Assembly: GCA_016906335.1 (NCBI GenBank)
Contig: JADEYG010000002.1
Coordinates: forward strand, 124,001 to 188,000
Origin: Novakomyces olei
Lineage: Eukaryota; Ascomycota; Novakomycetes; Novakomycetales; Novakomycetaceae
Length of the DNA stretch: 64,000 nucleotides
Direction: 5' to 3'
The first letter of the stretch is position 1. Each line of letters begins with the position of its first letter. The position numbers and the translations under genes were made by a program. The notes below the pieces were generated by a model, which did not search any database, was not told where the DNA came from, and saw nothing but the letters and a program-made list of their open reading frames with translations. Of the stretch, positions 11,722-22,358 are shown in pieces.

Positions 11722-12507
11722 ATGACAGATCGCGTTGATTTGGAGGCGGCCGAAAGGCTTGACGCGGCCTATGAACTTTACTTGGATTATATAAACGAGT
11801 ACCAACGACTGCGATTTCAAAGTGACAAAAGCTTTAAAGATGTAAAATATTAAAACTATTCATTTTCGAATTTTTGTCTATTCAAATGTATTAACGACCA
11901 GGCTTTTTGGATGCTGGCGCAGGTTAACAAGGAGCAAGGCTACTTGACCTCCAATCGGCTGACACCGTCTAGCTTTGGCTTAAACACTCAAACATTTATG
12001 TAATTGAATTTAACATAAAGTTTTTATTGTACCTAATATAAATCAGTGCTTGTTCTGAGAATGGAGAGTTTACTATTGGCCCTAGCAAAGTGTCTTCGAG
12101 TCCATCAGAAAAGCTGCGTCGACGAAACGTTAAATTTGACTCTAAAGAGACAATCGAATCTGAGAAAGAGTCGGGCGCCGAAAAAGAACAGGAGAAGGAA
12201 AGCAGGACTTTGATTGGAAAAGGACCATCACCCGCGACGGGCCGACTAGTCTCGCCTTCTTTTAAAAAGGCCGAAACCTCTTTTTACAAAAGTATGAGTA
12301 TCAAAATTTGTTTAATTAATTGACTAATTGTTTTCTTTCTTTTCTTGTTTACAGTTTCACATTTGAATAAAAGACTAACATTTAAACTTGTTTATCTAAG
12401 GTATTGTTGCCACTGCTGAACTCGCGAGCACTGTCCACCGCATTAATGCCTTGGAAAATGAAATACGCAATATGCATCAACAAATATATACAGTTGAAAA
12501 CGTATAA
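11722..12507 (+). CDS. Vma22/CCDC115-like V-ATPase assembly factor
   Basis: Exons are 11722-11841, 11902-11999, 12047-12291 and 12401-12507 (189 aa). Vma22 works in the ER with Vma12 and Vma21 to assemble the V-ATPase membrane sector. An N-terminal helical segment LDAAYELYLDYINEYQRLR, followed by FWMLAQVNKEQG, matches the family's first conserved block. The C-terminal block (SFKKAETSFYKSIVATAELA, then a heptad helix ending HQQI) matches the second. The middle is charged and low in complexity. Intron ends include TTAACGACCAG. The family is weakly conserved, so the name rests on these two blocks and the size. It is convergent with the anoctamin gene (33-bp gap). Confidence 0.62.
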
Positions 12508-12539
12508 GCAAAATAGAAGGCAAAGAAACAATGTTTCAT

Positions 12540-14751
12540 CTAATCCTCCTTTTTGTCCGCATCAGTGATTTTCCGAATATGGTCTAACATGTTTCGGCCT
12601 TGTTTGATTGCCTCTTTAACACTGGCTGAAGGGGCCACGAGTTTAGCATCGGCAAAAGGCTGCAGAGCTATGGCATCAGAAGTCGCAAGCTTGTCAGCAA
12701 TTTTGGAGCCGTAACCGAACCTTTTCAGCACGTCACGCAAATGGTGACTGCGCAAACGGTAGTCCTCACGTTTGGCTAAGAGCACACTGTTTTGTGGTAA
12801 ACGCTCACAGAATTGCTGAACAGCGTACCTCGCAATAAAAAACAAATGCTCCGACACAAGCGTGATTGCGATTACTTTGGCTAAACTGAAGTTTGTGGGG
12901 TCCCGGCTACCTCCATACAAGTAAATAAGTGCAGAGGAAGTAAGACTTGAGATCCAAACAAGGAGCGAAAGCGTTTCAAGCCAAGGGCCAATTGTCTCTG
13001 TACGTGAAGGTATTGGCCTCCGCACGTTCCCACAAATTGTGGCTGCGTCTCCACGCAACTCAATCGCGTTATGAATCAAATCAATGACTGGAGTTAAGGG
13101 CCATATTACGGAAAACATGACGAGATAACCAAATTGCACAACCATTTGCGCATAATCACCATACGTATTATACGTTTCGAGGCCAGCTTCACGTCTAATC
13201 TTCTTCATAAGCTCTGTTTCTTCCGGAGGATCGGGATACCGCGTTTCGGCCTCTTTTTGTATTTTTTGTTTCAGTTTTTTGGCCTCGGAAAACAAGATTG
13301 ATTGTGCATACGGCATCAAAAGTTTGGTAGCGAAAGCAATGACCTGCGCCGTAACAACGAAGTAAAATAATTGGTTAGAAACGCGACTCGGATTTGCTTT
13401 AAAGGTATGCAGAGGTCTTTTTTCCGACTCTGAGGATGAAAAGGCAGCTAGACCCAGAAGATCGATCTTGGGCATTATTAAATGGCCAAATGGCGTATAG
13501 ACAAAAGCAGCCAAGAACAGTGAAGCAAAAGAGGTTAGAAAATTGACAACAAAAATCTTTCTCGTATAAGAGTTGCTGTAGCTGCCATCTGTTTCATGAT
13601 TTTCGTAAAGCGTCAGGCTCTCACTAATGTGGGAATAGTATTTTGAGAATAGTGGAACGAAAATTGTGAAGAGAATTGTGGGCGAGAATGTCAAGATGCT
13701 CTTTAGCGGGCCCGCGTATACCTTAAAATTAGCATGACGATAATGAAGAAAAAGCTCAAGAAGCACAATTATTGTTGCATTTTCTTACCTCTGAAATATA
13801 GACCTCTACAGAGAAAATAAAAGTCAAAATCCCACCGAGGATCAAAAGACCGGAAAGCGCGAGTGGAAGACTGACGAATTCACGCACTGTACGCTTCCAT
13901 CCCGGAAAAACAGGCTTGATTTCGGTAGTCACAGGATCCGGGGCCTGATATTCGCCCTTGAACAAAGCTCGCCGGGTCTCGATCCGTGAACAGTGGCGTA
14001 CGCCCCAGCGAACGGCCAAATCCAATTCCTTTCTGCGCCAAAGCTCGATGAAAAACAGACCCCAAATAGAAATAAAGATGGAATAAAAAGCGGAATAACT
14101 GCCGCGCAGGAAATACGTAGCAATTCCGACTCCAGCAGGGTAGACAAGGGACCGGAAATAAAATCGAAGAAAAGCGAAATAGAGTGCAACTCTTTCACCA
14201 AAATAATCCCTAATTTCGTCCAAATCAGCATTGTCAACAAACGGCTTTGAGCTCCATTTCTGCAGCCAAGCGTGGTTGAAGTCGTCGTCGTGCAGAGGAA
14301 ATATTGAGGCCACAAAGGCCCAAGGATCATGGCCAGCAACAATACCAGCTCCGCCTTGATTCTTGGGGGCAGAAATAATCTCGTAAATGTACCGCAGTCT
14401 CTCAGCGGGGGACAGATTTGTGTCGGGCAGCACTTCACTGTTACCAGATTCTACAGACTGATCAGATCCATCAGCAGCGATGGGTATAATTTCTGCCTCA
14501 GCGGCTGTCGCTTTGATCCCATACAAATAGTCTTTTTCCCGAGCCGTCATTATAGCACTCGTGAGCCGGTCCGGTGGGCAATACACTAGTATGCCCAAAG
14601 ACACATCGTCCAAAACGCGTACTGAGCATTTGAGACCTGCATCGTAAAGCGTCTGCATAAGCAAATCTAATTGATCATCTTTGCCTTTGAACACAATCAC
14701 GTAATCAGTAACAAACTTGTGCAATCCGCTGCTTCTGCCGCCCTCCGCCAT
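12540..14751 (-). CDS. IST2: Anoctamin/TMEM16-family membrane protein (Ist2 type)
   Basis: Exons are 14751-13789 and 13721-12540 (714 aa). TMEM16 proteins are lipid scramblases or ion channels; fungal Ist2 tethers ER to plasma membrane. Residues 1-130 form a soluble domain (TDYVIVFKGKDDQ, LGILVYCPPDRL). The anoctamin channel follows: IRDYFGERVALYFAFLRFY, FIELWRRKE, SVEVYISE, and later VVQFGYLVMFSVIWPLTP with about ten membrane segments. The intron ends GCTAATTTTAAG. The long basic C-terminal tail with a PIP2-binding end seen in S. cerevisiae Ist2 is missing, so this is closer to the compact filamentous-fungal forms. A telomere-like motif lies 150 bp upstream of the start. Confidence 0.93.
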
Positions 14752-14900
14752 TGTTTCGCTTCACTCCTTGCTTTGCAGACTAATGGCCACGGTGACACGC
14801 ATTTATTTTGTGTACATTTCGTGCCGAGTGGCCTGCGTGCATGACGTCACGTATCCATAATATGTGAGTGTGTGTTGGTACAATAATGATGGATCAAGTA

Positions 14901-14925
14901 TTACCCTAACTAACCCTAACCCTAA
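14901..14925. repeat. Telomere-like CCCTAA motif upstream of the anoctamin gene
   Basis: About three CCCTAA-type units (ACCCTAACTAACCCTAACCC) lie 150 bp upstream of the anoctamin ATG. The G-rich strand is the coding strand of that gene. The surrounding gap (14752-15194) shows no gene. Confidence 0.9.
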
Positions 14926-15194
14926 AGATAACGGCCATAAACTGGACTTTTTCGTAGCCCAGCTGCATGAAGTACTCAAGACGGACGTTCTCCAGTCAAA
15001 GTATCAATTTAAATGGTAACTGGACGATGTCGTTGCTTTTGCAATCGCGGCTGCGTTAATTGCAATCCAGCATATAACCAATAAAATTTATATAGTGTTC
15101 CATCACATATCTACCAAGATCTATTCACCTCTATATACATATCAACAACCGCTTTCTTGAGTATACCCCACCCGTGCCTTTAATTCACCCATTG

Positions 15195-16913
15195 TTATTC
15201 ATCTTGAATGCCTTTGACGGGATGAACCAGAAGCGGTTTCCAGCATATACCATCGCCAGACTTGCGCCACAGCTCGTAAAGCCTTTGAGCATGACCGGCG
15301 TTGTAATAAAAAGTCGATTGTCCAAGTAAAGGCATTTCTATTTTATGCATATGTTTATCATTGTACATTGCATCACGAATATCGCTCGGCCATTCCCTGC
15401 CCAAATACATTGGCTGGGGGACAGACACGGCCTTCAACTGCTCTCCCTTCCTCATATAGGGAGCTTTGTCTGGATGCGTTTTCATAAATTGTTCATTGTA
15501 AAGCGTAGAGAACCTCGCAACGCTTGGCGGAAGCATTTCACAGAAAAACGTCTCCCCTCGAGCATTAAGCTCCGACATTTCGCCCAATAACTTGCGGCTC
15601 ATTCGCCCAACGGCCACAATGGCAGAACGACGGCGTGTCGCTGTTCCCGAAATGCCAACAACGTCATCGCGCCAAAGCCAAGAGCTCTTGTCAGCTTCGA
15701 TCATTGGCCCAAGGGCAATATGATCGGCTTCCCTTCCGTCTCCCCCACTTGCATTCCCTGACCACGAAGAATAATTAGGCACATAGTACCGCATAAACGG
15801 ATCGAGTTCATCTCGATCCGGAACACTCGCACTTATTGTGTCCTGGGCCCTTGAAAACTCTTCAAATTTTTTGAAAAGCAAATAGTAGTCTGTAGTACTG
15901 CGGATATCCGGCTCCCAATTGTAAACAAAGTCGTACTCCGGGTGCTGGACAGAGTACAATTCTACGGGCAAAAAGCATCCTCGATACCGACTGTTGACAG
16001 CGTATCCACGGTTCAATGGAACTCCGGGGAACGGGTACATTGCCTTTGCATAATCTTCTGTCCAAAACTCGACAAGGTCCCTCAACCCTGAGGGTACATG
16101 TTTCAGGGCTCTTTCGCGTTCCGTTGCAGATGTCAGGACAGACGCTCCACTTTTAGATTCGTACAGAAATTTGACATCGTACTCCCCGCCAGAATTGAGT
16201 ACCAGTTCCGAGATCAGGGCTAAAATATTTAAAACATTGTCCGACGTAAAAGTAAATTCATCGTAAAGGCGCAGTAACAAAACCGTTCTCGGTTTATGGG
16301 CCTTGTTCAGCTTGAAGCACTGCTGAATTGTGCCTGCCCAGTCTTGGTCTTTGCCAATGTAATCAAAGTACGGAGAAAAGCGCTGGTTGAAGGTAGAACA
16401 AGTTTCCTCAATGTTTAGCAGCCGGTATGAGCCAAAGGCAAGTTCGGGATGATCTGCTGCTGCTCTATCGTACGCTTGCGTATAGTCAATAAATTTTCCA
16501 TCAGGTCCTTTACACCGCTGTCGCGAAGAAGCAGAGTAGTCGTAAGGGTCGAGTGTTTTCTGCTCCGCTGACCGGTCGACCGACGGTTCAATGTTTGCTT
16601 TTGGCAGTTGGTCCAAATACTTTATCGGATCTTGCGGTATACCCGAAGGTTCAACTTGCTGCCGCTGACCAATAGCACTTTTCACCAGTAATACGGCAAC
16701 GAAAGCGATGACGCCGAGTAAAGAGGCGAGAAATATCCTTCGCGGAACAAGGCCACGGTACTTGCTCGTAGCAATTTCCTCATCCTCGTCCGTTTCGAGA
16801 CCGCCAAACAATCGTGCACCACGCGACGAATTCAGACGATGGTACGAGGCATTAGAAGAGAATTGCGATAGTTTACGGCCCAAAAGGCCGATTTGTAGTC
16901 GAAGTTTATCCAT
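15195..16913 (-). CDS. DUF3405 type-II membrane protein
   Basis: A single exon of 572 aa. Residues 1-55 are basic and cytosolic; one membrane anchor follows at about 59-80 (FLASLLGVIAFVAVLLVKSA); the rest is lumenal. I recognise the fungal DUF3405 pattern: WAGTIQQCF, RTVLLLRLYDEF, LISELVLNSGGEYDVKFLY, then YRGCFLPVELYSVQHPEYDF and WEPDIRSTTDYYLLF. The layout resembles Golgi glycosyltransferases, and WEPDIR could hold a metal-binding acidic motif, but no activity is established for the family as far as I know. The gene is divergent from the MFS transporter across a 1-kb gap. Confidence 0.85.
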   Translation of the reverse strand: MDKLRLQIGLLGRKLSQFSSNASYHRLNSSRGARLFGGLETDEDEEIATSKYRGLVPRRIFLASLLGVIAFVAVLLVKSAIGQRQQVEPSGIPQDPIKYLDQLPKANIEPSVDRSAEQKTLDPYDYSASSRQRCKGPDGKFIDYTQAYDRAAADHPELAFGSYRLLNIEETCSTFNQRFSPYFDYIGKDQDWAGTIQQCFKLNKAHKPRTVLLLRLYDEFTFTSDNVLNILALISELVLNSGGEYDVKFLYESKSGASVLTSATERERALKHVPSGLRDLVEFWTEDYAKAMYPFPGVPLNRGYAVNSRYRGCFLPVELYSVQHPEYDFVYNWEPDIRSTTDYYLLFKKFEEFSRAQDTISASVPDRDELDPFMRYYVPNYSSWSGNASGGDGREADHIALGPMIEADKSSWLWRDDVVGISGTATRRRSAIVAVGRMSRKLLGEMSELNARGETFFCEMLPPSVARFSTLYNEQFMKTHPDKAPYMRKGEQLKAVSVPQPMYLGREWPSDIRDAMYNDKHMHKIEMPLLGQSTFYYNAGHAQRLYELWRKSGDGICWKPLLVHPVKGIQDE

Positions 16914-17374
16914 GCCTTGAAGCTGTCAGGACCGCGACAGACTGAAAAGGTTCCAATTCGAACGAGCAATTGATCCGCTGCCGAGCAATATGCGTATTTA
17001 CCACCAATTGAGTTGCATCTTGTCGGACAGAATTCCTTAGGCTCACGAGTGATCGTTTGCTATACTTTTAAATCTCCAACCAAATTGAAATTAGCTTGTC
17101 GCTTGACTTTGCCAGCTCTGTCATTTAATATTAAAAAAATTACTTATTTTCGCTGTCGTCCGCAATAGCTGTCATCTATTATCATTCAGTTTTATTGACA
17201 AAAGCAGGTACACAGCGCTATAATTATGGTCAAGTATTAATTATATTATATGCATCGACTGGGATCAAGGACATCTAGAAAACAAATACCGCGTTTAATT
17301 GAAAGACATAGAGAATAAATACAAGTATTTCTAGTAATACTGCTATGAGAAATATCTACAGGTTCTAACCCTGC

Positions 17375-17380
17375 CACGTG
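17375..17380. promoter_or_regulatory. CACGTG E-box in the DUF3405/MFS divergent gap
   Basis: A single CACGTG, the core bound by bHLH factors such as Cbf1 or Pho4, lies 462 bp upstream of the DUF3405 start. The 16914-17965 gap also holds a TTAGGGTTA at 17581. It contains no open frame I can support. Confidence 0.4.
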
Positions 17381-17612
17381 ATTCCGAGTAGAGAAAGCTA
17401 AAGAGTGTTGTCTTTAACTTTAAGCAGAAAATTAGATTTGATAGTTTGTTTGTGCACTTTTACTTCATCAACACCGAGCATTATGCATACAATCTTGAGC
17501 GGTAACGAAACAAATTGTTATTGGTAATAAAATGAGTATATCTAGAAATAAATCGTAAAAGCCAGGTACCTGTTTCGAAATTAGGGTTAATATTTTATGA
17601 ATAAATGAATAA

Positions 17613-17662
17613 TAAATATTAAATATTAAATATTAAATATTAAATATTAAATATTAAATATT
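17613..17662. repeat. AAATATT heptanucleotide microsatellite
   Basis: About seven copies of a 7-bp A/T unit lie about 300 bp upstream of the MFS transporter gene. Confidence 0.9.
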
Positions 17663-17838
17663 ACAAACGACGCAATGCAATGCCGATAGCTTCGTCTCCT
17701 GGATCAGTTCTGTTTGAACATCGAGCAGAGGTCAAGGCGATATGAGACGCGACCTTATTATAAGCTCGCCCCTATCATCGTGCGTCTATACTGGACGTGT
17801 ATTGCATAACGTTGCTTCAAGCACAGATCCGAAGAGAG

Positions 17839-17857
17839 CGGAATAAACGCGGAATAA
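17839..17857 (+). promoter_or_regulatory. CGGAATAA operator pair (11-bp spacing) before the MFS gene
   Basis: Two CGGAATAA octamers begin at 17839 and 17850, exactly 11 bp apart in direct orientation and 110-127 bp upstream of the MFS start codon. A GATA-type site (CTATCA on this strand) lies at 17772. The same octamer at the same phasing occurs before DUR3/regulator and amidase. A CGG core is typical of Zn2Cys6 binding sites. That the cluster's own regulator binds here is inference. Confidence 0.7.
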
Positions 17858-17965
17858 ATTGGGTATTGCCAACTTTAATTGATGATTGAGCAGATACGCA
17901 GCGTCTATAAAGAAGAATTCCTTCCACATGTCTAAAGAACAGAACCTCCATTGCATGCAAGACCA

Positions 17966-19432
17966 ATGGACTTGCAAGCCAAAGGGCTGTCCAGCTCGGC
18001 GCTCGCGATATCGTCCATACCGCAGCCACCAGAAATCTTGAAAAAAAGCATGTTCAAACGGCCTCGCTTATGTTTGATCAACCGTAGAGCCGATTCCCAT
18101 ACGTACTCGACGCTTGTAAAAAGCCTTATCGTCTTACAAGTCGGCCTATCTGCAATGATGGCCCCCTTTGGTGGCAGTGTGATTCTGCCTGCTGCCGATA
18201 ATGTCGCAAAGTCACTGCACTGCTCGAAGGCTGCTATAAGTATCTCCTACGGCATATACATATTGTCCCTTGGAGTATTCCCGTTATGGTGGTCATCGGC
18301 CTCAGAGCTGTTTGGGAGAAGGATTGTTTATCTTTTGTCTTTTACTATTTACACTGGATTTTCTGTAGCTTGTGCTTTGTCCCAAACAATGGGCCAACTG
18401 ACGGGGTTTCGATTGTGTGCGGGTGGAGCAGCAGCGTCTGTTCAGGCTGTTGGCGCTGGTACAATAAGCGATATCTTTATGCGTGAACAACGAGGCCGCG
18501 CTTTGGGTTATTTTTACCTTGGTCCTCTACTCGGTGCTCTGCTGTCTCCGATATGTGGAGGCATTTTAACGCAGGCTTTTGGCTGGAGATCAACGCAATG
18601 GCTGCTTGTAATCATGGGGGGCTCGCTTTTAATATTCATGGCTCTATTGCTACCGGAAACACTGGCCATGACAGATTTACAAGAGGATCAAAAGCTGCAC
18701 GTTCGTGAAATTATGGAAAGAATCCTTGTCCGGCCTTTGCGAGCATTCAAACTTTTGCGCTTGCCTTCCATTTCGCTCATAATTGCTTGCTCTACTTTTT
18801 GTTATTTCTGCCTGTATTTTTTGACGATATCTATACAGATCACTTATTCTTCCAGCCCGTATGAGTTCAGGCCCTTGATTGTCGGATTGCTATTTATCCC
18901 GAATTCCATTGGCTATGTGATTTCGTCTATTTTGAATGGAATGTATAGCGATTATTTGATCAAGAAAAGGCAGAATAATACTGCAGATTCTCCGGAAAGG
19001 CTGGAAAAATCGCAGCAAGTCAGTGCTCCAGAAGACAGACTCTCGCTTCTTTTTCTTGTTTCTTGCATCGCCTATCCTCTTTCATTGGCTTACTTTGGAT
19101 GGACGGCAAATAAGGGTCTCTTGTGGATTGTTCCTTTGGTCGGAACATTTATTTTTGGTCTTTTTTCCATGGTTATCTTTGGCACTACTATGACGTATTT
19201 AGTCGATATTCTTCCCGGCTCTTCATCTTCAGGTGTCGCCCTAAACAATTTTTTTCGTATGGCATTTGCGGGAATTTCAATTTTTATTGCTAATCCAGCA
19301 ATTGACGCCATCGGTTCGGGTTGGATGTTTACAATATTAGCGGTAGTCGGATTGTGTCTAGTGCCAATTCCGATCATATTAAAGCTAAAGGCACGCACTT
19401 GGCGAAAGATTATACCTTTGAACACCGCTTGA
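17966..19432 (+). CDS. MFS transporter, DHA1 drug:H+ antiporter type
   Basis: A single exon of 488 aa with twelve predicted membrane segments. Motif A-like SASELFGRRIVYLLSF lies between segments 2 and 3, and the family-typical GAGTISDIFMREQRGRALGYFYLGPLLG follows in the first half. A central loop at about residues 325-350 is short and charged. Closest by eye to the Qdr/Dtr branch of DHA1, whose substrates include polyamines, quinidine and other small molecules. The start is the first ATG in frame. Position beside a urea transporter and an amidase, with the same operator octamer, suggests it moves a nitrogenous substrate or product. That is inference; the substrate cannot be read from the sequence. 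Confidence 0.88.
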   Translation: MDLQAKGLSSSALAISSIPQPPEILKKSMFKRPRLCLINRRADSHTYSTLVKSLIVLQVGLSAMMAPFGGSVILPAADNVAKSLHCSKAAISISYGIYILSLGVFPLWWSSASELFGRRIVYLLSFTIYTGFSVACALSQTMGQLTGFRLCAGGAAASVQAVGAGTISDIFMREQRGRALGYFYLGPLLGALLSPICGGILTQAFGWRSTQWLLVIMGGSLLIFMALLLPETLAMTDLQEDQKLHVREIMERILVRPLRAFKLLRLPSISLIIACSTFCYFCLYFLTISIQITYSSSPYEFRPLIVGLLFIPNSIGYVISSILNGMYSDYLIKKRQNNTADSPERLEKSQQVSAPEDRLSLLFLVSCIAYPLSLAYFGWTANKGLLWIVPLVGTFIFGLFSMVIFGTTMTYLVDILPGSSSSGVALNNFFRMAFAGISIFIANPAIDAIGSGWMFTILAVVGLCLVPIPIILKLKARTWRKIIPLNTA

Positions 19433-19920
19433 AGATCCTTTTGAATTTTGGCAAAATAGGGGATTCAGGTGGGAGTGAACAAAACAAGGAACGAAACAGA
19501 GCTAATTGGGGAATGAACAATTTTTATTAGAAACAAAGTAAAGATTTGAAAACAAAAAATAATTTGGTGATATCAACTTTGTGGTTGTTTGAAATGCATC
19601 AATGTAGATAGATATATTTTGTCAAGGCGCCGATTTAGATTTTAATAAAAGGTACGGTATTAGCCAATTGTGGTTACTTTACAATCACTTGGAAAATTAC
19701 CAATTATTTCTGGCTTCCATGAAACGAACTGAACATTAATATACGCGCAGCAAAAGCAGTAGCCTGCAAATGTCTGTAGATTTTATTTTATTTTATTTTA
19801 AGGTTATTATGAAAAGAACACTAGGCTTGCTTCTAATCCTATGATGGAACTAATGTTATGAAATAATGACCTTTAATGAATATTATCGAAAAACGAAATA
19901 TTAACTATTTAATACTATGC
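19433..19920. other. Convergent intergenic gap, no gene seen
   Basis: 3' flanks of the MFS and DUR3 genes. It contains short TTTTA runs (19783-19802) but no coding sequence or RNA I can support. Confidence 0.6.
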
Positions 19921-21921
19921 CTAATCTACCATCCTTTTGCTCTCGGTAATATCCGATTTCAAATTTACGGAAGAAACCCGCTCAGGAGCTTCCGAGCCGA
20001 CGACCATTTTTGGGACTTTGCCTGTGGCAATATATCGACAGACCTGCACGATCGAAGACCAGCTCTCGTATATAGGAAAAACAATAATGTAGATTGTCAC
20101 CAAAATGAGCCAAACGAAAATGATAACAATCCACGCGGTGAACATGGGTTTCGAGCACGTCCATTTCGAACCGTAAATGGGCATGGGCAAGATAATCATA
20201 GTCACAAGGAGATAGGAAACGGCAATCCATCGGCCCCAAACAACGGTGCTCTTGAGCCGTTTGTACTCTTTACCATAAACATCTATTTCCATAGCAGCAA
20301 GTTCTTCTGCCGTAGCATCATTGGCAGCAGTAAACTTGTGTATTAAAGCAGCCTCCTCCAAATGGCCCGGTCGAAACAACGACAATACAAGAGCGTAAAT
20401 TGGGCCAGACAGTAGGGCAACAAAATTTGCAGTCAGTGTGGCATTCGGATTGACTAGTGTGTGCACATTTAGAGACCCATCGGGAGAGAAGTGGTAGGCA
20501 GATCCAATCCAAACTGCCACCCCAGTAGCCGTTCCCAACGGAGCACCAATCACGAGACCCCATTTGTTCATGCGCCGCCAAAAAACAGTCATTACAAGAA
20601 CCGGGACAGAAGGCGCCAAGATAATGCCTTTAAAAGAAATAATCCAGCCGACATTTACCCCCACATAGTTAAACCAGGTGGCAAACGAGCCCATAATGGC
20701 GCCAAAAGCAATAACACAGAAATGCGAGACCCAAACCAGCGTCTTCCCGGAAGCCATTTTATCGTAGTATTCCCGGTACAAATCATATGTACAAATAGAC
20801 GAGAAGGCCACCAGTTCTGCCGACATGGCTGAAGTTACAGACATAAAGAGCATTACAAGTGCTGCTGCGGCCCCGCTTGTGCCAAACATGGCCGCCATGC
20901 CATAGAATAAAGGCATGCCGGCAGCTGCTTGACCCGGAGTCAATACGTGCGGGTAGCTAAAGAGAACCGGGTTGTTCAAAAGAGCACGGGTGGCAAGACC
21001 AGCAGAGCTGCCCAGGGACCAGGGAATTATGAACCAGCAAACACCGCCCAGCAAATAACCCTTAAACACTCCATGAGCAGAGGCAGAAATAGCCTTTTGT
21101 CCATAGCTCGGGTCACCAAAGACGGTCACAAAGCCACCAATAAGAGCAGACCAGGCAGTTTTAACTACAGCGGAATTGCTCATGGTCAAGTAGCTGCCTC
21201 CATGTCCAGAACTTGGGTGCAGGGCGGCCGCCTGCTCCAATAAATCATACATTCGGGCCGGTGAGCCGATACTGTTTGAAGTTGTGTACACGGCAAACAT
21301 TGTGCACAGGATAATAATGTAAATAATGACAGTATGGATCCAGTCGGAGATAAAAGTAGCCTTTATGCCACCAAACACAGTGTAAAAAGTTACGCCAACA
21401 GGGAGCAAAAGGCACCCGGCCACAACGTGCATCCCGGTGGCATTGGCAAAGCCCTGGGCACCGCCTAGCAACAGAGTAGCCGCCACCATAATATTAACGG
21501 CGAGACAGTAGCAGAGGTAGACAATGTGGCCGGCTCTGCCAAAGCGAGCGCGGACAATTTCGGCCACTGTATGAGCGCCAGGCGCGACTAGCTTCATCTC
21601 AACAGCCAAACAGGCAAAGCAGACAACTTGGACCGATCCGATCATAGCGTACCAGTAAACACCAGCAACTCCGTATGTATAGCTCCAATTTCCAGACAGC
21701 AAAAAGGTCGCTGGCCACGCCCAACTGGAAACAACCGCGGACGAAATCAAACCTGTTTTGACTGATCGAGAAGCAGTTGTAAACTGCTCCGAGTCTTGTA
21801 CTTCGCCAGTATAGCGCTTGAGAATCCACGTTATCCCGACCATCATTAGGGCAAAAGCACCTCCCAGCGCCAGTGCAAACGTATACCCATAGACTTGGCC
21901 CAGGATGTAAGCTTGAGGCAT
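19921..21921 (-). CDS. DUR3: DUR3-type urea/polyamine:H+ symporter (SSS family)
   Basis: A single exon of 666 aa. Dur3 imports urea (and polyamines) at the plasma membrane and is induced under nitrogen limitation. The N-terminus YGYTFALALGGAFALMMVG and the run EQFTTASRSVKTGLISSAVVSSWAWPATFLLS are hallmark Dur3 blocks. FGGIKATFISDWIHTVIIY and VFGDPSYGQKAISA follow, as does LFMSVTSAMSAELVAFSSI. About 15 membrane segments and the length match the family. The start is the first ATG of the conserved N-terminus. The gene is divergent from the Zn2Cys6 regulator and shares a 437-bp promoter with four operator octamers and GATA sites. Confidence 0.95.
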   Translation of the reverse strand: MPQAYILGQVYGYTFALALGGAFALMMVGITWILKRYTGEVQDSEQFTTASRSVKTGLISSAVVSSWAWPATFLLSGNWSYTYGVAGVYWYAMIGSVQVVCFACLAVEMKLVAPGAHTVAEIVRARFGRAGHIVYLCYCLAVNIMVAATLLLGGAQGFANATGMHVVAGCLLLPVGVTFYTVFGGIKATFISDWIHTVIIYIIILCTMFAVYTTSNSIGSPARMYDLLEQAAALHPSSGHGGSYLTMSNSAVVKTAWSALIGGFVTVFGDPSYGQKAISASAHGVFKGYLLGGVCWFIIPWSLGSSAGLATRALLNNPVLFSYPHVLTPGQAAAGMPLFYGMAAMFGTSGAAAALVMLFMSVTSAMSAELVAFSSICTYDLYREYYDKMASGKTLVWVSHFCVIAFGAIMGSFATWFNYVGVNVGWIISFKGIILAPSVPVLVMTVFWRRMNKWGLVIGAPLGTATGVAVWIGSAYHFSPDGSLNVHTLVNPNATLTANFVALLSGPIYALVLSLFRPGHLEEAALIHKFTAANDATAEELAAMEIDVYGKEYKRLKSTVVWGRWIAVSYLLVTMIILPMPIYGSKWTCSKPMFTAWIVIIFVWLILVTIYIIVFPIYESWSSIVQVCRYIATGKVPKMVVGSEAPERVSSVNLKSDITESKRMVD

Positions 21922-22177
21922 GGCGAAAAGACGTAGACGCTTTTATTTTATTTTATTTTATTTAATTGTTTTTTCGCAATTAATCGGTCAGTCTGCTGGT
22001 CTGCAAAGAAGCAGCCTGAATAGTCGCAGCCGAGCTTTTGTCCATCGAGAGCAGTCAGAGGTCTATATACCCGACGAAACTGTCTTTTGGCTGATACAGC
22101 GGCCAGAACGATCGTTTTACGTTTTCTGTTTTCGAGGTTTTTTTCTTTTAGGATTTTTACGTTCTTTCCCCATAGGG

Positions 22178-22220
22178 CTTATCTTATTGCGCATACCTGT
22201 CAAAAGTCGTCGCCGATAAG
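22178..22220. promoter_or_regulatory. GATA-factor sites in the DUR3/regulator promoter
   Basis: CTTATC at 22178-22183 and GATAAG at 22215-22220 match the HGATAR core bound by fungal nitrogen regulators (AreA, Gln3). A further TGATAAG lies at about 22281. They sit between and beside the operator octamers. Function is inferred from motif and gene content. Confidence 0.6.
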
Positions 22221-22223
22221 AGA

Positions 22224-22264
22224 CGGAATAATCACGGAATAATCGCGGAATAATCACGGAATAT
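22224..22264 (+). promoter_or_regulatory. Four-copy CGGAATAA operator array, 11-bp steps
   Basis: Direct repeats of CGGAATAA begin at 22224, 22235, 22246 and 22257 (the last ends in AT). Each step is exactly 11 bp, so all lie on one face of the helix. The array is 95-135 bp from the regulator start codon and about 300 bp from the DUR3 start. It is the richest of three such sites in the cluster and could serve both divergent genes, including autoregulation. Confidence 0.78.
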
Positions 22265-22358
22265 ATACAGTTTGCAGAGTTGATAAGGGTGTTGGACGGT
22301 TCGCGCGACTAAACTCTTGAATTGCTTCGCTTGCAATTGGGATTTTCCGCTGGTGCGA

